Of a stretch of 34,582 bases of DNA, positions 8,454-14,970 are shown in pieces. Origin of the DNA: Gemmatimonadales bacterium. Its GTDB lineage: Bacteria > Gemmatimonadota > Gemmatimonadetes > Gemmatimonadales > GWC2-71-9. The stretch is from the NCBI GenBank assembly GCA_025929805.1, contig JAICPP010000002.1:1-34582 (forward strand). Reading direction: 5' to 3'. Position 1 is the first letter of the stretch, and the number at the start of each line of letters is the position of its first letter. The notes under the pieces were generated by a model. The model saw only the letters and a list, made by a program, of their open reading frames with translations, was not told where the DNA came from and searched no databases. A program made the translations under genes and the position numbers.

Positions 8454-9345
8454 CTTCCTTCGCCGTACCCTCCAAGCCGCTGATGAAGACAACATTCCGT
8501 TTCTCGCCAGCGCCCTGACATTCGACGCGCTGCTGGCAGCGGTTCCCTTCATTCTGTTGTTGCTGATCGGCCTGACGCACCTGGTCCAGAGCGTTACGCA
8601 CGGTCCCGAAGTTGACAGCGTCTCGCTGCTGAACCGTTTTCTCCCGCCTCAGACAGCGCTGCCGGACCGCGATCCGTTCGAGGTTATCGAGCGATTGCTG
8701 GCCGGGATCACGAAGAATCGCGGTCAACTGTCGCTGTACGCGGTCCCGACTTTCCTCTGGTTCAGTACCCGTCTCTTTGCCGGTATTCGGACGGCCCTGA
8801 ATGACATCTACGACGTCTCGCTCCGGCCAGCCCCGCCGCGGGGTTTTATCACCTTGTTTCTTCTGGCCAAGCTACGGGACGCCGCCATGGTGGTGGGAAC
8901 CGTGATCCTGTTTCTGGCCAACACTCTGCTGACCACGGGACTCACCATTCTGCAGGCTCGCGGCGCGGAAACCCTGCCGCAACTCGGCTTCTTCGTGTCG
9001 ACCCTGGGCCGGTACCTCACCGAGTTCCTGGCGTTCAGCTTCTCAGTGTCGCTGTTCTACATCACCTATAGTTATGCCTCGGTCCGCCGGCTGCCCTGGA
9101 AAACCGCGCTCCTTGCCGCAACTTTCACGGCCGTACTCTTCGAGTTTGCCAAGAGGCTTTACGCACTCTATCTGGCGAACTTTACCTCCTTCGAAGCCCT
9201 GGGCGGAGATGCCAACCTCGGAGCCATTGTCCTATTTATTCTCTGGGTGTATTACACGGCCCTGGTATTTCTCTTAGGCGCCGTGGTGGCAGAGACCTGG
9301 GAGCTCAAAAAGATGCTGGATCGACAGCGAGCTATCCTCGGATGA
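8410..9345 (+). CDS. YihY/BrkB-family inner-membrane protein, probable CTG start
   Basis: This is a multi-span membrane protein of the YihY/BrkB family, formerly called ribonuclease BN or virulence factor BrkB; its function is unclear. The family N-terminus (AADEDNIPFLASALTFDAL) is encoded in frame from about 8475, well before the first in-frame ATG/GTG/TTG (TTG 8557). Translation must therefore begin upstream. The frame is closed by a TGA at 8389. The only sensible initiator is CTG at 8410, which overlaps the ytxH stop (CTGA) and is preceded by GAGGAG at 8396-8401 with 8-nt spacing. This gives 311 residues, normal for the family. About six membrane segments are visible, including FILLLLIGLTHL, FLAFSFSVSLFYITYSY and the C-terminal ALVFLLGAVVAETWE. 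Confidence 0.85.
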   Translation: MSGSGPGGWHRSPAGFLRRTLQAADEDNIPFLASALTFDALLAAVPFILLLLIGLTHLVQSVTHGPEVDSVSLLNRFLPPQTALPDRDPFEVIERLLAGITKNRGQLSLYAVPTFLWFSTRLFAGIRTALNDIYDVSLRPAPPRGFITLFLLAKLRDAAMVVGTVILFLANTLLTTGLTILQARGAETLPQLGFFVSTLGRYLTEFLAFSFSVSLFYITYSYASVRRLPWKTALLAATFTAVLFEFAKRLYALYLANFTSFEALGGDANLGAIVLFILWVYYTALVFLLGAVVAETWELKKMLDRQRAILG

Positions 9346-9374
9346 TCACATGGCACAAGCTCAAAGGAGGTTTC

Positions 9375-9890
9375 GTGTTCGAGTTCTCCCGTCTTACCGT
9401 CGTGCTGGCGTTGGGAATCGCGATGCTAGGCGCATGCCGCTCAGAAGGGGCGGCATCGGCTGTCTCGAATGCCGCGCCTGCCGAGCTCAGCGCGGCAGAT
9501 CGGGCAGCCATCGAGGCGGCCGACTCGGCGTTCGTTGCGGCGGCCAACGCCGGTGATCTCGACGCGCTGACCAAGGTGTATGCCAGCAACGCGTCGCTTC
9601 TACCGCCCAACCTGCCACCGCAAAAAGGCCTCGGGGCTATCCGCGGGTACTGGGGCGGGTTCCTGAAGGCGTACTCGGTCAAGTTCGAGATCGGCTCGGA
9701 TACGGTCGAGGGACGGGGGGATCTGGCGTATAACGTGGGACACTACCGGTTTACCGCCGTGCCTAAGTCCAGGGATGGCACCGGGGTCGCAGACGAAGGG
9801 AAGTTTGTCGAGATCCTGAAGAAGCAACCGGACGGCAGTTGGAAATATCTGGTTGACATGTACAGCTCCAACCTCGCCCCCCAGAATTGA
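9375..9890 (+). CDS. SnoaL-like/DUF4440 lipoprotein
   Basis: This 171-residue lipoprotein has a signal peptide (FSRLTVVLALGIAMLGAC) that ends in a lipobox-like LGAC, so Cys is probably the lipidated first residue of the mature protein. The rest (AADSAFVAAANAGDLDALTKVYA, then SLLPPN and a cone-like beta region) matches the NTF2-like SnoaL/DUF4440 fold. Such small domains bind ligands or act as accessory domains; the ligand is unknown. GTG 9375 is favoured because AAAGGAGG lies at 9363-9370, although the spacing is short. An upstream ATG at 9342 overlaps the BrkB stop but has no clear ribosome site. Confidence 0.75.
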   Translation: MFEFSRLTVVLALGIAMLGACRSEGAASAVSNAAPAELSAADRAAIEAADSAFVAAANAGDLDALTKVYASNASLLPPNLPPQKGLGAIRGYWGGFLKAYSVKFEIGSDTVEGRGDLAYNVGHYRFTAVPKSRDGTGVADEGKFVEILKKQPDGSWKYLVDMYSSNLAPQN

Positions 9891-9923
9891 TCAAAGGACG
9901 ATTCCCCCGCTGATTCGAGCCGG

Positions 9924-9930
9924 TTATATT
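9924..9930 (+). promoter_or_regulatory. -10 element of the SRP RNA promoter
   Basis: TTATATT lies six bases before the first base of the SRP RNA helix, correct spacing for a sigma-70 type -10 box. No good -35 hexamer is visible 17 bp upstream (TTCCCC at 9902-9907 is the best available). Confidence 0.5.
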
Positions 9931-9936
9931 TGTTTT

Positions 9937-10033
9937 GCCCCAGGTCCGAAGGGCGCCGGCGCGTGAACCGCGTCAGGACCTCGCCGGTAGCAGCGCTAAG
10001 CGATGTCCGGTGTCGCTTCGGGGTGCCTGGGGC
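9937..10033 (+). ncRNA. ffs: Signal recognition particle RNA, small bacterial type
   Basis: This roughly 97-nt RNA with Ffh forms the particle that targets ribosomes making membrane proteins to FtsY. The conserved core is visible: GTGAACC, GTCAGGACC and GGTAGCAGCGCTAAG, which form the Ffh-binding symmetric and asymmetric loops. The whole molecule folds as one rod. GCCCCAGG (9937-9944) pairs perfectly with CCTGGGGC (10026-10033), CCGAAG pairs with CTTCGG, and GGCGCCGG pairs with CCGGTGTC with two G-U pairs. A short T-rich stretch (ACTTTTCTT) follows the last helix base and may terminate it. The position just upstream of dnaX is common for ffs. The apical loop is TCGCC (9981-9985) rather than the usual GGAA-type tetraloop. 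Confidence 0.93.
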
Positions 10034-10042
10034 ACTTTTCTT

Positions 10043-11731
10043 ATGACCATCGCTCTCGCCCGCCGCTATCGCCCGAAACGCTTCTCTGATCTCGTGGTTC
10101 AGGATCACGTGGCCGCCGTGCTGCGCGGTGCTGTGTCACGGAGCCGGGTAGGTCACGGCTATCTGCTGACCGGTCCCCGCGGGGTTGGCAAGACCACAGC
10201 AGCCCGCATCCTGGCGATGGCCCTGAATTGCGCTCGCCGTGACCCATCGGGCGAGCCCTGCGGCGAGTGCGAAAACTGCCTCCGGATCTGGAACGGGTCC
10301 GCCAATCTGGATGTCATCGAGATCGATGCTGCCAGCAATCGCGGAGTGGACGACGCCCGGGATCTCCGGGAGCGAGCCATGTACGCCGCCTCGCGCGAAG
10401 GTCATTACAAGGTCTACATCATCGACGAAGCGCACATGCTCACCCGGGAGGCCTGGAATGCGCTTCTGAAGATCCTGGAAGAGCCGCCACCGGGAGTGGT
10501 ATTCGTCTTTGCCACGACCGAGCCTCAGAAGATCGCCACGTCGGCTGCTCCGGTCATGTCCCGGCTGCAGCGCTTCGATTTTCGGCGGATCGGGCCTGGT
10601 GCCATCCGGGATCGCCTGCGGCAGGTGCTGTCCGCGGAGGGCCTCGCGGCCGATGAGGATGCCCTGACGCTGATTGCCCGGCACGCCGATGGTGGCATGC
10701 GTGACGCACTGTCGGTGCTGGATCAGTGCCTGAGCTTCGGTGAGGGGACCGTGACCGCCGAGCTGGTTCGTGAGGTACTGGGTCTGGCTGATGACGAGTT
10801 GTACGACGAATTGCTCCGCCTCGTGGTCGAGCGCCAGCCGGGAGCGGTCTTCAGCCTGGTGGACCGACTCTGTGACGCCGGTGTCGATCTCTCCGAATTC
10901 ATGGCCGGCGCCGCCGAGATGCTGCGAGCGCTGCTCATGCTGCAGCTCGGTGCCGAGCCCGATGGCTTGACCGAGGCCCTTCGCGGTACTCTGGAGTCTT
11001 ACCGTGAGCGGCTCGCCCCCGGAGACGCCCTGCGGATGCTCCGGCTGCTCGCGGAGGACGAGACCAACATCCGCAGAACCGTGAACCCTCGGCTCGCGGT
11101 TGAGACCATGCTGTTGCGCTGGGCCATGCTGGATCGGGTCGTGGATTTGGAACAGGTGCTCGAAGCAGGGAAGCGGGGAAGCCGGCAAGCAGGGAAGCAG
11201 GGTGCTAGTCCCCAGGCTCCAGCAGAAGGGTCGGGAGCCACGTATGCAGAGACAAGCGTGACCCGTTCAAGGCCAAGATCTCCTGAGGCACCTCCCAGCG
11301 TCCCCGCCTCCCCGCCGTCCGCCTCGCCCACGGCCAAGCTGGTTCCATCGATCGAGGCAATCCGGGCCGGCTGGCCGGCCATCGTAGTTGTGGCCCGGGT
11401 GCAGAGCCGCTTTCTTGGCGAACTGCTGGCCGAAGTGGAGCCTGCGGAGCTGGTGTTGCCGTGGCTGAATGTGATGCTGCGTGAGCCCAATCAGCTCTTC
11501 GCCGAGCGGCTCGAGAAGGAGGCTGCCAAGGTCGAAGAGATTCTGAGTCGCAGCTTGGGCCAGCCCGTGCGGCTCCGGCTCGTCTCCGGGTCGCCGTCAG
11601 GGACCCCGGAGCCAAAGCCCCGGCGCATGTCCGACACCAGCATCAAGGCCGACCGGCTGCGGGAGTTCCGGGCCAAGGACCCTGCCCTCGACACCGCCGC
11701 CGATGCGTTAGATTTAGAGATCGTGGATTGA
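10043..11731 (+). CDS. dnaX: DNA polymerase III subunit gamma/tau
   Basis: This is the AAA+ clamp-loader subunit that loads the sliding clamp and links the replicative polymerase. It has 562 residues from the ATG at 10043, which gives the family start MTIALARRYRPKRFSDL. An in-frame GTG at 9935 would read through the SRP RNA gene and is rejected. Walker A is GPRGVGKTT (about residues 44-52), followed by a four-cysteine zinc module (CARRDP..CGECENC) and Walker B DEAH near 128-131. The arginine-finger region is VMSRLQRFDFRR. Residues about 374-431 form a low-complexity linker built from octamer repeats. The C-terminal part (about 432-530) is a tau-like domain. I see no slippery A-rich heptamer for a programmed gamma frameshift. 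The gene heads the dnaX-ybaB-recR cluster. Confidence 0.96.
   Translation: MTIALARRYRPKRFSDLVVQDHVAAVLRGAVSRSRVGHGYLLTGPRGVGKTTAARILAMALNCARRDPSGEPCGECENCLRIWNGSANLDVIEIDAASNRGVDDARDLRERAMYAASREGHYKVYIIDEAHMLTREAWNALLKILEEPPPGVVFVFATTEPQKIATSAAPVMSRLQRFDFRRIGPGAIRDRLRQVLSAEGLAADEDALTLIARHADGGMRDALSVLDQCLSFGEGTVTAELVREVLGLADDELYDELLRLVVERQPGAVFSLVDRLCDAGVDLSEFMAGAAEMLRALLMLQLGAEPDGLTEALRGTLESYRERLAPGDALRMLRLLAEDETNIRRTVNPRLAVETMLLRWAMLDRVVDLEQVLEAGKRGSRQAGKQGASPQAPAEGSGATYAETSVTRSRPRSPEAPPSVPASPPSASPTAKLVPSIEAIRAGWPAIVVVARVQSRFLGELLAEVEPAELVLPWLNVMLREPNQLFAERLEKEAAKVEEILSRSLGQPVRLRLVSGSPSGTPEPKPRRMSDTSIKADRLREFRAKDPALDTAADALDLEIVD
11162..11333. repeat. Octamer-repeat inverted element inside dnaX
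   Basis: Five contiguous octamers of the type GAAGCRGG occupy 11162-11201. An opposing pyrimidine-rich arm of octamers of the type CCCCGCCK occupies about 11294-11333, separated by about 92 bp. The arms are partly complementary and could form an imperfect hairpin. The element lies in the DnaX linker and contains no stop in the dnaX frame. Confidence 0.6.
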
Positions 11732-11744
11732 GGCGATGGCGAAA

Positions 11745-11830
11745 GTCTAGAGTCAAGGGTCTCGGGTCGATACTACAGATGGCTCAAGATCTCTGGACCC
11801 TAGACTTTAGACTCTAGACCCCAGACTTCT
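11745..11830. repeat. Heptamer-repeat hairpin between dnaX and ybaB
   Basis: The left arm has four heptamers beginning with GTC (11745-11771). The right arm has five contiguous heptamers fitting GAC-NNN-A or close variants (11796-11830). The 24-nt core arms (11745-11768 and 11796-11819) match in 20 of 24 positions when one is reverse-complemented, with a 27-nt loop. The element fills nearly the entire dnaX-ybaB spacer and ends 7 bp before the ybaB ATG. Confidence 0.8.
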
Positions 11831-11837
11831 TACGACC

Positions 11838-12167
11838 ATGGCAGGACTACCCGATAGCATGGCAGATCTTCAGCAGCTTTTCCAGCTCGGTCAGCAGGTA
11901 CAGGGCCGGCTCCAGCAGTTGCAAACCGAGTTGGCCAACCGCACCATCGAGACTTCGGCCGGGGGTGGAATGGTCAAGGTCACCGCTGACGGGCGGGGGA
12001 CCGTACGGGCGGTCTGGATCGACCCCGCGGTATTTCAGGGTCATGACGCTGAATTCCTGAGCGATCTCGTGTTGACCGCCGTCGCCGAAGCCCAGCGCCG
12101 CGCGGCGGAGATGCTGCAGACCGAAATGCGCAAGGTGCCGTCACTGCCATTTGCGTCACCCTTCTGA
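11838..12167 (+). CDS. ybaB: YbaB/EbfC nucleoid-associated protein
   Basis: This 109-residue protein belongs to the YbaB/EbfC family of small dimeric DNA-binding proteins, which is usually encoded between dnaX and recR, as here. It shows the family pattern: an N-terminal coiled helix (LQQLFQLGQQVQGRLQQLQTEL), the glycine-rich AGGGMVKVTADGRG hairpin, and a C-terminal helix (LVLTAVAEAQRRAAEML). A second in-frame ATG at 11859 (MADLQQLF) matches many family starts and is an alternative. Neither start has a clear Shine-Dalgarno site, because the upstream bases are the right arm of the heptamer repeat. The 3' end runs to within 5 bp of recR. Confidence 0.93.
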   Translation: MAGLPDSMADLQQLFQLGQQVQGRLQQLQTELANRTIETSAGGGMVKVTADGRGTVRAVWIDPAVFQGHDAEFLSDLVLTAVAEAQRRAAEMLQTEMRKVPSLPFASPF

Positions 12168-12171
12168 AAAG

Positions 12172-12762
12172 GTGAGCGCAATCGAGGAGCTGATCACCGA
12201 GCTCGCCAGGCTCCCGGGGATCGGCCGAAAGACGGCGCAGCGGCTCACTTTTCATCTGCTACAGCAACCCCCTGAACAGGCCGGGCGGCTCGCCTCCGTT
12301 CTCGCCTCCGTGACCGAGCGGGTGAGGCCGTGCGATCAGTGTGGCAATCTTACGGAAGATCAGCCCTGTGCCATCTGTAGCGACCCTCGGCGCGATCCCG
12401 GCCTGCTGTGCGTGGTGGAGGAGCCCTCGACGGTATCGGTGGTGGAACGGTCTACTGATTTCCGGGGATGCTACCACGTTCTCGGTGGCCATCTTTCGCC
12501 CCTGGATGGAGTCGGGCCGGAGTCGCTGCGGCTCGACGGTCTGGTGCAGCGGGTCCGGCAGGGCGGAATCCGGGAGGTGATCTTGGCGACTAACCCCTCC
12601 ATGGAGGGCGAGGTTACCGCCACCTACATTCAGCAGTTGCTGGCGGGCCTGGGCGTGCGGGTCACTCGCCTGGCACGAGGACTGCCCATGGGAGGAGACC
12701 TCGAGTACATCGATGGAGTCACCTTGGCCCATGCGTTGGTTGCCCGCCAGGACGTCGGCTGA
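12172..12762 (+). CDS. recR: Recombination protein RecR
   Basis: RecR acts with RecO (and RecF) to load RecA at gaps during recombinational repair. From GTG 12172 it has 196 residues and begins as the family does (SAIEELITELARLPGIG). The in-frame TTG at 12151 would overlap ybaB and add residues not usual for RecR. Visible parts in order are the helix-hairpin-helix (LPGIGRKTAQRLTFHLL), a four-cysteine zinc finger (CDQCGNLTEDQPCAIC), a Toprim domain (LLCVVEEPSTVSVVE, YHVLGGHLSPLDG, TNPSMEGEVTATYI) and the C-terminal RLARGLPMGGDLEYID block. The stop overlaps the ATG of the next small gene (TGATG), which suggests translational coupling. Confidence 0.95.
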   Translation: MSAIEELITELARLPGIGRKTAQRLTFHLLQQPPEQAGRLASVLASVTERVRPCDQCGNLTEDQPCAICSDPRRDPGLLCVVEEPSTVSVVERSTDFRGCYHVLGGHLSPLDGVGPESLRLDGLVQRVRQGGIREVILATNPSMEGEVTATYIQQLLAGLGVRVTRLARGLPMGGDLEYIDGVTLAHALVARQDVG

Positions 12763-13031
12763 TGCGCTCACGTACTTGGGTCTTCGCCGGCGGGATGATG
12801 TTGGGAATGACGGGCGGCTGGCTGCTGGCGCAGCAGCGACTGACCTATCACCGGCGCGATCTCTTCAGCCCGCGGCCCCTGCGTCGGCTTGCCGCGCTCG
12901 GCTTTCTGGCTGGACAGAACGAGGTCGAGACCGTCCGCCTGCTGCGAGACTACCTAGCCTGGGAGCGACAGCCGATGCTGCGCCGCCGCGCGGAAGCCAT
13001 CGTTCGGCGCATGGAAGCTACTCTCACATGA
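12762..13031 (+). CDS. Small membrane-anchored protein, unknown function
   Basis: This 89-residue protein has one N-terminal hydrophobic segment (WVFAGGMMLGMTGGWLLA, about residues 6-23), followed by a basic, helical, cytoplasm-like region rich in Arg and Leu. I recognise no family. Its ATG overlaps the recR stop and it ends 10 bp before the mglB ATG, so it is inside the recR-mglB-mglA operon. The tight spacing on both sides and normal codon use for this genome support a real gene. A link to the MglA/MglB system is possible by position only. Confidence 0.7.
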   Translation: MRSRTWVFAGGMMLGMTGGWLLAQQRLTYHRRDLFSPRPLRRLAALGFLAGQNEVETVRLLRDYLAWERQPMLRRRAEAIVRRMEATLT

Positions 13032-13041
13032 GACGGGGTTG

Positions 13042-13533
13042 ATGAGCGGCGCTTCGAGCTGGTCCTTCCGCGAAGACGATTCCCGGCGAATTCAGTCGAT
13101 CCTCAGTGCTTTCCTCGGCGAGTCCAACGCTCGCACCGCTCTGATCGTCGATCGGACCGGCCAGATGGTTTCGACTGCCGGTGAAACGCCCGCGTTCGAT
13201 GCTACCGCATTCGCCTCGCTCACCGCCGCCGATTTCAGTGCCAACGACCAGCTCGCCCGCATGCTCGGCGAGAACGAGTTCGGTGCCTTGTTCCATCAAG
13301 GCGAGCGGGAGTCGATGTACCTGGCGGATATCGCGCGTCGGGTCATCCTGGTAGTGCTGTTCGACAACCGGACGACCCTGGGGCTGGTCAAGCTCCGGGT
13401 CAAGACGGCGGTGGTTCAACTCAATCAGGTATTCACCGACATGTTCAACCGGGATGGCACCAGTGCGCCTGGCGTGGAATCGGAGTTTCTGGGCGAGGCA
13501 GAAGACGAAATCGACAAACTCTTCGGGTCCTGA
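13042..13533 (+). CDS. mglB: Roadblock/LC7 protein, MglB-like regulator of MglA
   Basis: This 163-residue Roadblock/LC7-domain protein has a length close to that of Myxococcus MglB. MglB proteins are dimeric GTPase-activating partners of MglA that help set cell polarity. The domain (about residues 15-130) has the usual alpha/beta pattern, including ALIVDRTGQMVSTAG, LFHQGERESMYLADIARRVILVVLFD and LGLVKLRVKTAV. An acidic C-terminal tail (SEFLGEAEDEIDKLFGS) follows; in known MglB proteins the C-terminal helix contacts MglA. ATG 13042 is preferred over the adjacent TTG at 13039. The MglA-like GTPase starts 12 bp downstream, which strongly supports the pairing. Confidence 0.88.
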   Translation: MSGASSWSFREDDSRRIQSILSAFLGESNARTALIVDRTGQMVSTAGETPAFDATAFASLTAADFSANDQLARMLGENEFGALFHQGERESMYLADIARRVILVVLFDNRTTLGLVKLRVKTAVVQLNQVFTDMFNRDGTSAPGVESEFLGEAEDEIDKLFGS

Positions 13534-13545
13534 GGCAAACACCGC

Positions 13546-14220
13546 ATGTCGATGATCAACTACGCCTCGCGCGAGATCAACTGCAAGCTGGTGTACTATG
13601 GCCCCGGCCTGGGGGGCAAGACCACCAACCTGGAGCACGTGTACAACAAGGTGGCTCCCGCCTCGCGCGGAAAGATGATCTCATTGGCCACCGAGACCGA
13701 GCGAACGCTGTTCTTCGATTTCCTTCCCGTCGATCTGGGCACCATCCGGGGATTCAAGGTCAAGTTCCACCTGTATACCGTACCGGGCCAGGTCTATTAC
13801 AACGCATCACGGAAGCTGATCCTCAAGGGGGTCGACGGCGTGGTGTTTGTGGCGGACAGCCAGATCGAGCGTATGGACGCCAATATCGAGGCCATGCAAA
13901 ATCTCTACGAGAACATGACCCAACATGGCTACGACGTCACCAAGATTCCGTTCGCCATTCAGTACAACAAGCGTGACCTGCCCAATGCCGCACCGATCCC
14001 GGAGCTCCAGACTGCGCTCAACCCGGGCTGGCCGGTAACCGATCCCAGCAAGCAACGGGTCACCCCGGATCCTTACCACGACTCGGAATATCTCGTCCGG
14101 CAGGAAGACGGGCAGTGGGTCGAGCGGGCTCCGTACTTCGAGGCCGTGGCCTTGACCGGCGAAGGTGTGTTCGACACGCTGAAAGCCATCAGCAAGAACG
14201 TGGTCAAGACCTTGGGGTAG
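13546..14220 (+). CDS. mglA: MglA-like small Ras-family GTPase with extra insert
   Basis: This 224-residue bacterial Ras-like GTPase of the MglA family acts as a polarity switch controlling motility or surface machinery in other bacteria. Motifs are the start NYASREINCK, P-loop YYGPGLGGKTTNL (residues about 17-29), the MglA switch region TERTLFFDFLPVDLG, VPGQVYYNASRKLILKGVDG, and the guanine-specificity NKRD in QYNKRDLPNA. Known MglA proteins are about 195 residues. Here about 30 extra residues, roughly 161-194 (starting GWPVTDPSKQ), lie before the conserved ALTGEGVFDTLK. The insert is polar with several Pro, Asp and aromatic residues. Whether the switch cycles normally is unknown. mglB is directly upstream. 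Confidence 0.93.
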   Translation: MSMINYASREINCKLVYYGPGLGGKTTNLEHVYNKVAPASRGKMISLATETERTLFFDFLPVDLGTIRGFKVKFHLYTVPGQVYYNASRKLILKGVDGVVFVADSQIERMDANIEAMQNLYENMTQHGYDVTKIPFAIQYNKRDLPNAAPIPELQTALNPGWPVTDPSKQRVTPDPYHDSEYLVRQEDGQWVERAPYFEAVALTGEGVFDTLKAISKNVVKTLG

Positions 14221-14235
14221 GAAGGTGGCGGTACT

Positions 14236-14874
14236 ATGTGGACCCTCCCCAACATCATCACGCTGGTCCGGATCTGCTTCACTCCGGTAATCGCGCTGCT
14301 GCCGTTCATCGAAGGCTACTGGCCCAAGCTGATCGCCTTCATCATCTTTGTCGTTGCCGCCGTCAGCGACATCTACGACGGACATTTGGCTCGCAGTCGC
14401 AACGAAGTCACCGATCTCGGCAAGCTGCTCGATCCCATCGCCGATAAGCTCCTGCTCTTCGCAACGCTCATCCCTATCTACTGGATCTCCCGCCAACGGC
14501 ACGACCTGTACGACATACCCATCTGGGGCAGCATTCCGTTGTGGGTATGCCTGCTACTGATCGGCCGGGAGCTGGCCATGACGGGGTTCCGCTGGTGGGC
14601 CAGCCGACGCGGCGTGGTCATCCCCGCAGCCGGGGCTGGCAAGCTGAAGACCACGATTCAGAACATCTTCGTTGGAGCGGTCATTCTCTGGTTTGCCTTC
14701 CGCGACGCGCGCAAGCCTATGGGCTGGGAGGATAACGAGTTCGCCCAGTACTGGAACCAGTTTCATGGTGGCTTCGTGGCCGTGACTCTGGCCTGCGCCG
14801 CCGCGCTGACGGTGTATTCCTTCGTCCTCTACCTCTACCGAAATCGACGTCTCTTCTCTGACCGAGCACAGTAG
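14236..14874 (+). CDS. pgsA: CDP-diacylglycerol-glycerol-3-phosphate phosphatidyltransferase
   Basis: This integral membrane enzyme makes phosphatidylglycerol phosphate from CDP-diacylglycerol and glycerol 3-phosphate, the first step to phosphatidylglycerol and cardiolipin. It has 212 residues. The opening MWTLPNIITLVRI is typical of PgsA. The CDP-alcohol phosphotransferase motif is complete: DG..AR......G..D..D, seen in DGHLARSRNEVTDLGKLLDP and the following IAD (about residues 55-77). Several membrane segments follow, including IPLWVCLLLIGRELAMTGF and the final hydrophobic run. A 15-bp gap separates it from mglA. Its stop codon touches the first base of a heptamer-repeat hairpin. Confidence 0.92.
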   Translation: MWTLPNIITLVRICFTPVIALLPFIEGYWPKLIAFIIFVVAAVSDIYDGHLARSRNEVTDLGKLLDPIADKLLLFATLIPIYWISRQRHDLYDIPIWGSIPLWVCLLLIGRELAMTGFRWWASRRGVVIPAAGAGKLKTTIQNIFVGAVILWFAFRDARKPMGWEDNEFAQYWNQFHGGFVAVTLACAAALTVYSFVLYLYRNRRLFSDRAQ

Positions 14875-14970
14875 AGCTGGGAGCGTGGAGTGAGGAGCTA
14901 AGAGCTAATGGTCCCGATCTCCAGCGTCCTCCTCAGCTCCCAGTTCCCATCCCCCAGCTCCTAGCTCCTC
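14874..14970. repeat. Heptamer-repeat hairpin between pgsA and cinA
   Basis: The left arm has five contiguous heptamers of the type GAGCTRR (14874-14908). The right arm has five heptamers of the type CAGCTCC (14934-14968). A 25-bp loop separates them. The arms are largely complementary. The element fills the complete spacer, from the last base of the pgsA stop to the base before the cinA ATG. Confidence 0.85.

Noticed and set aside
9935..10042. Longer N-terminus for DnaX
   Set aside because: The in-frame GTG at 9935 would translate the SRP RNA gene; the family start is at 10043.
11100..11350. Programmed frameshift producing a short gamma form of DnaX
   Set aside because: I see no slippery A-rich heptamer or typical downstream stem in the right place.
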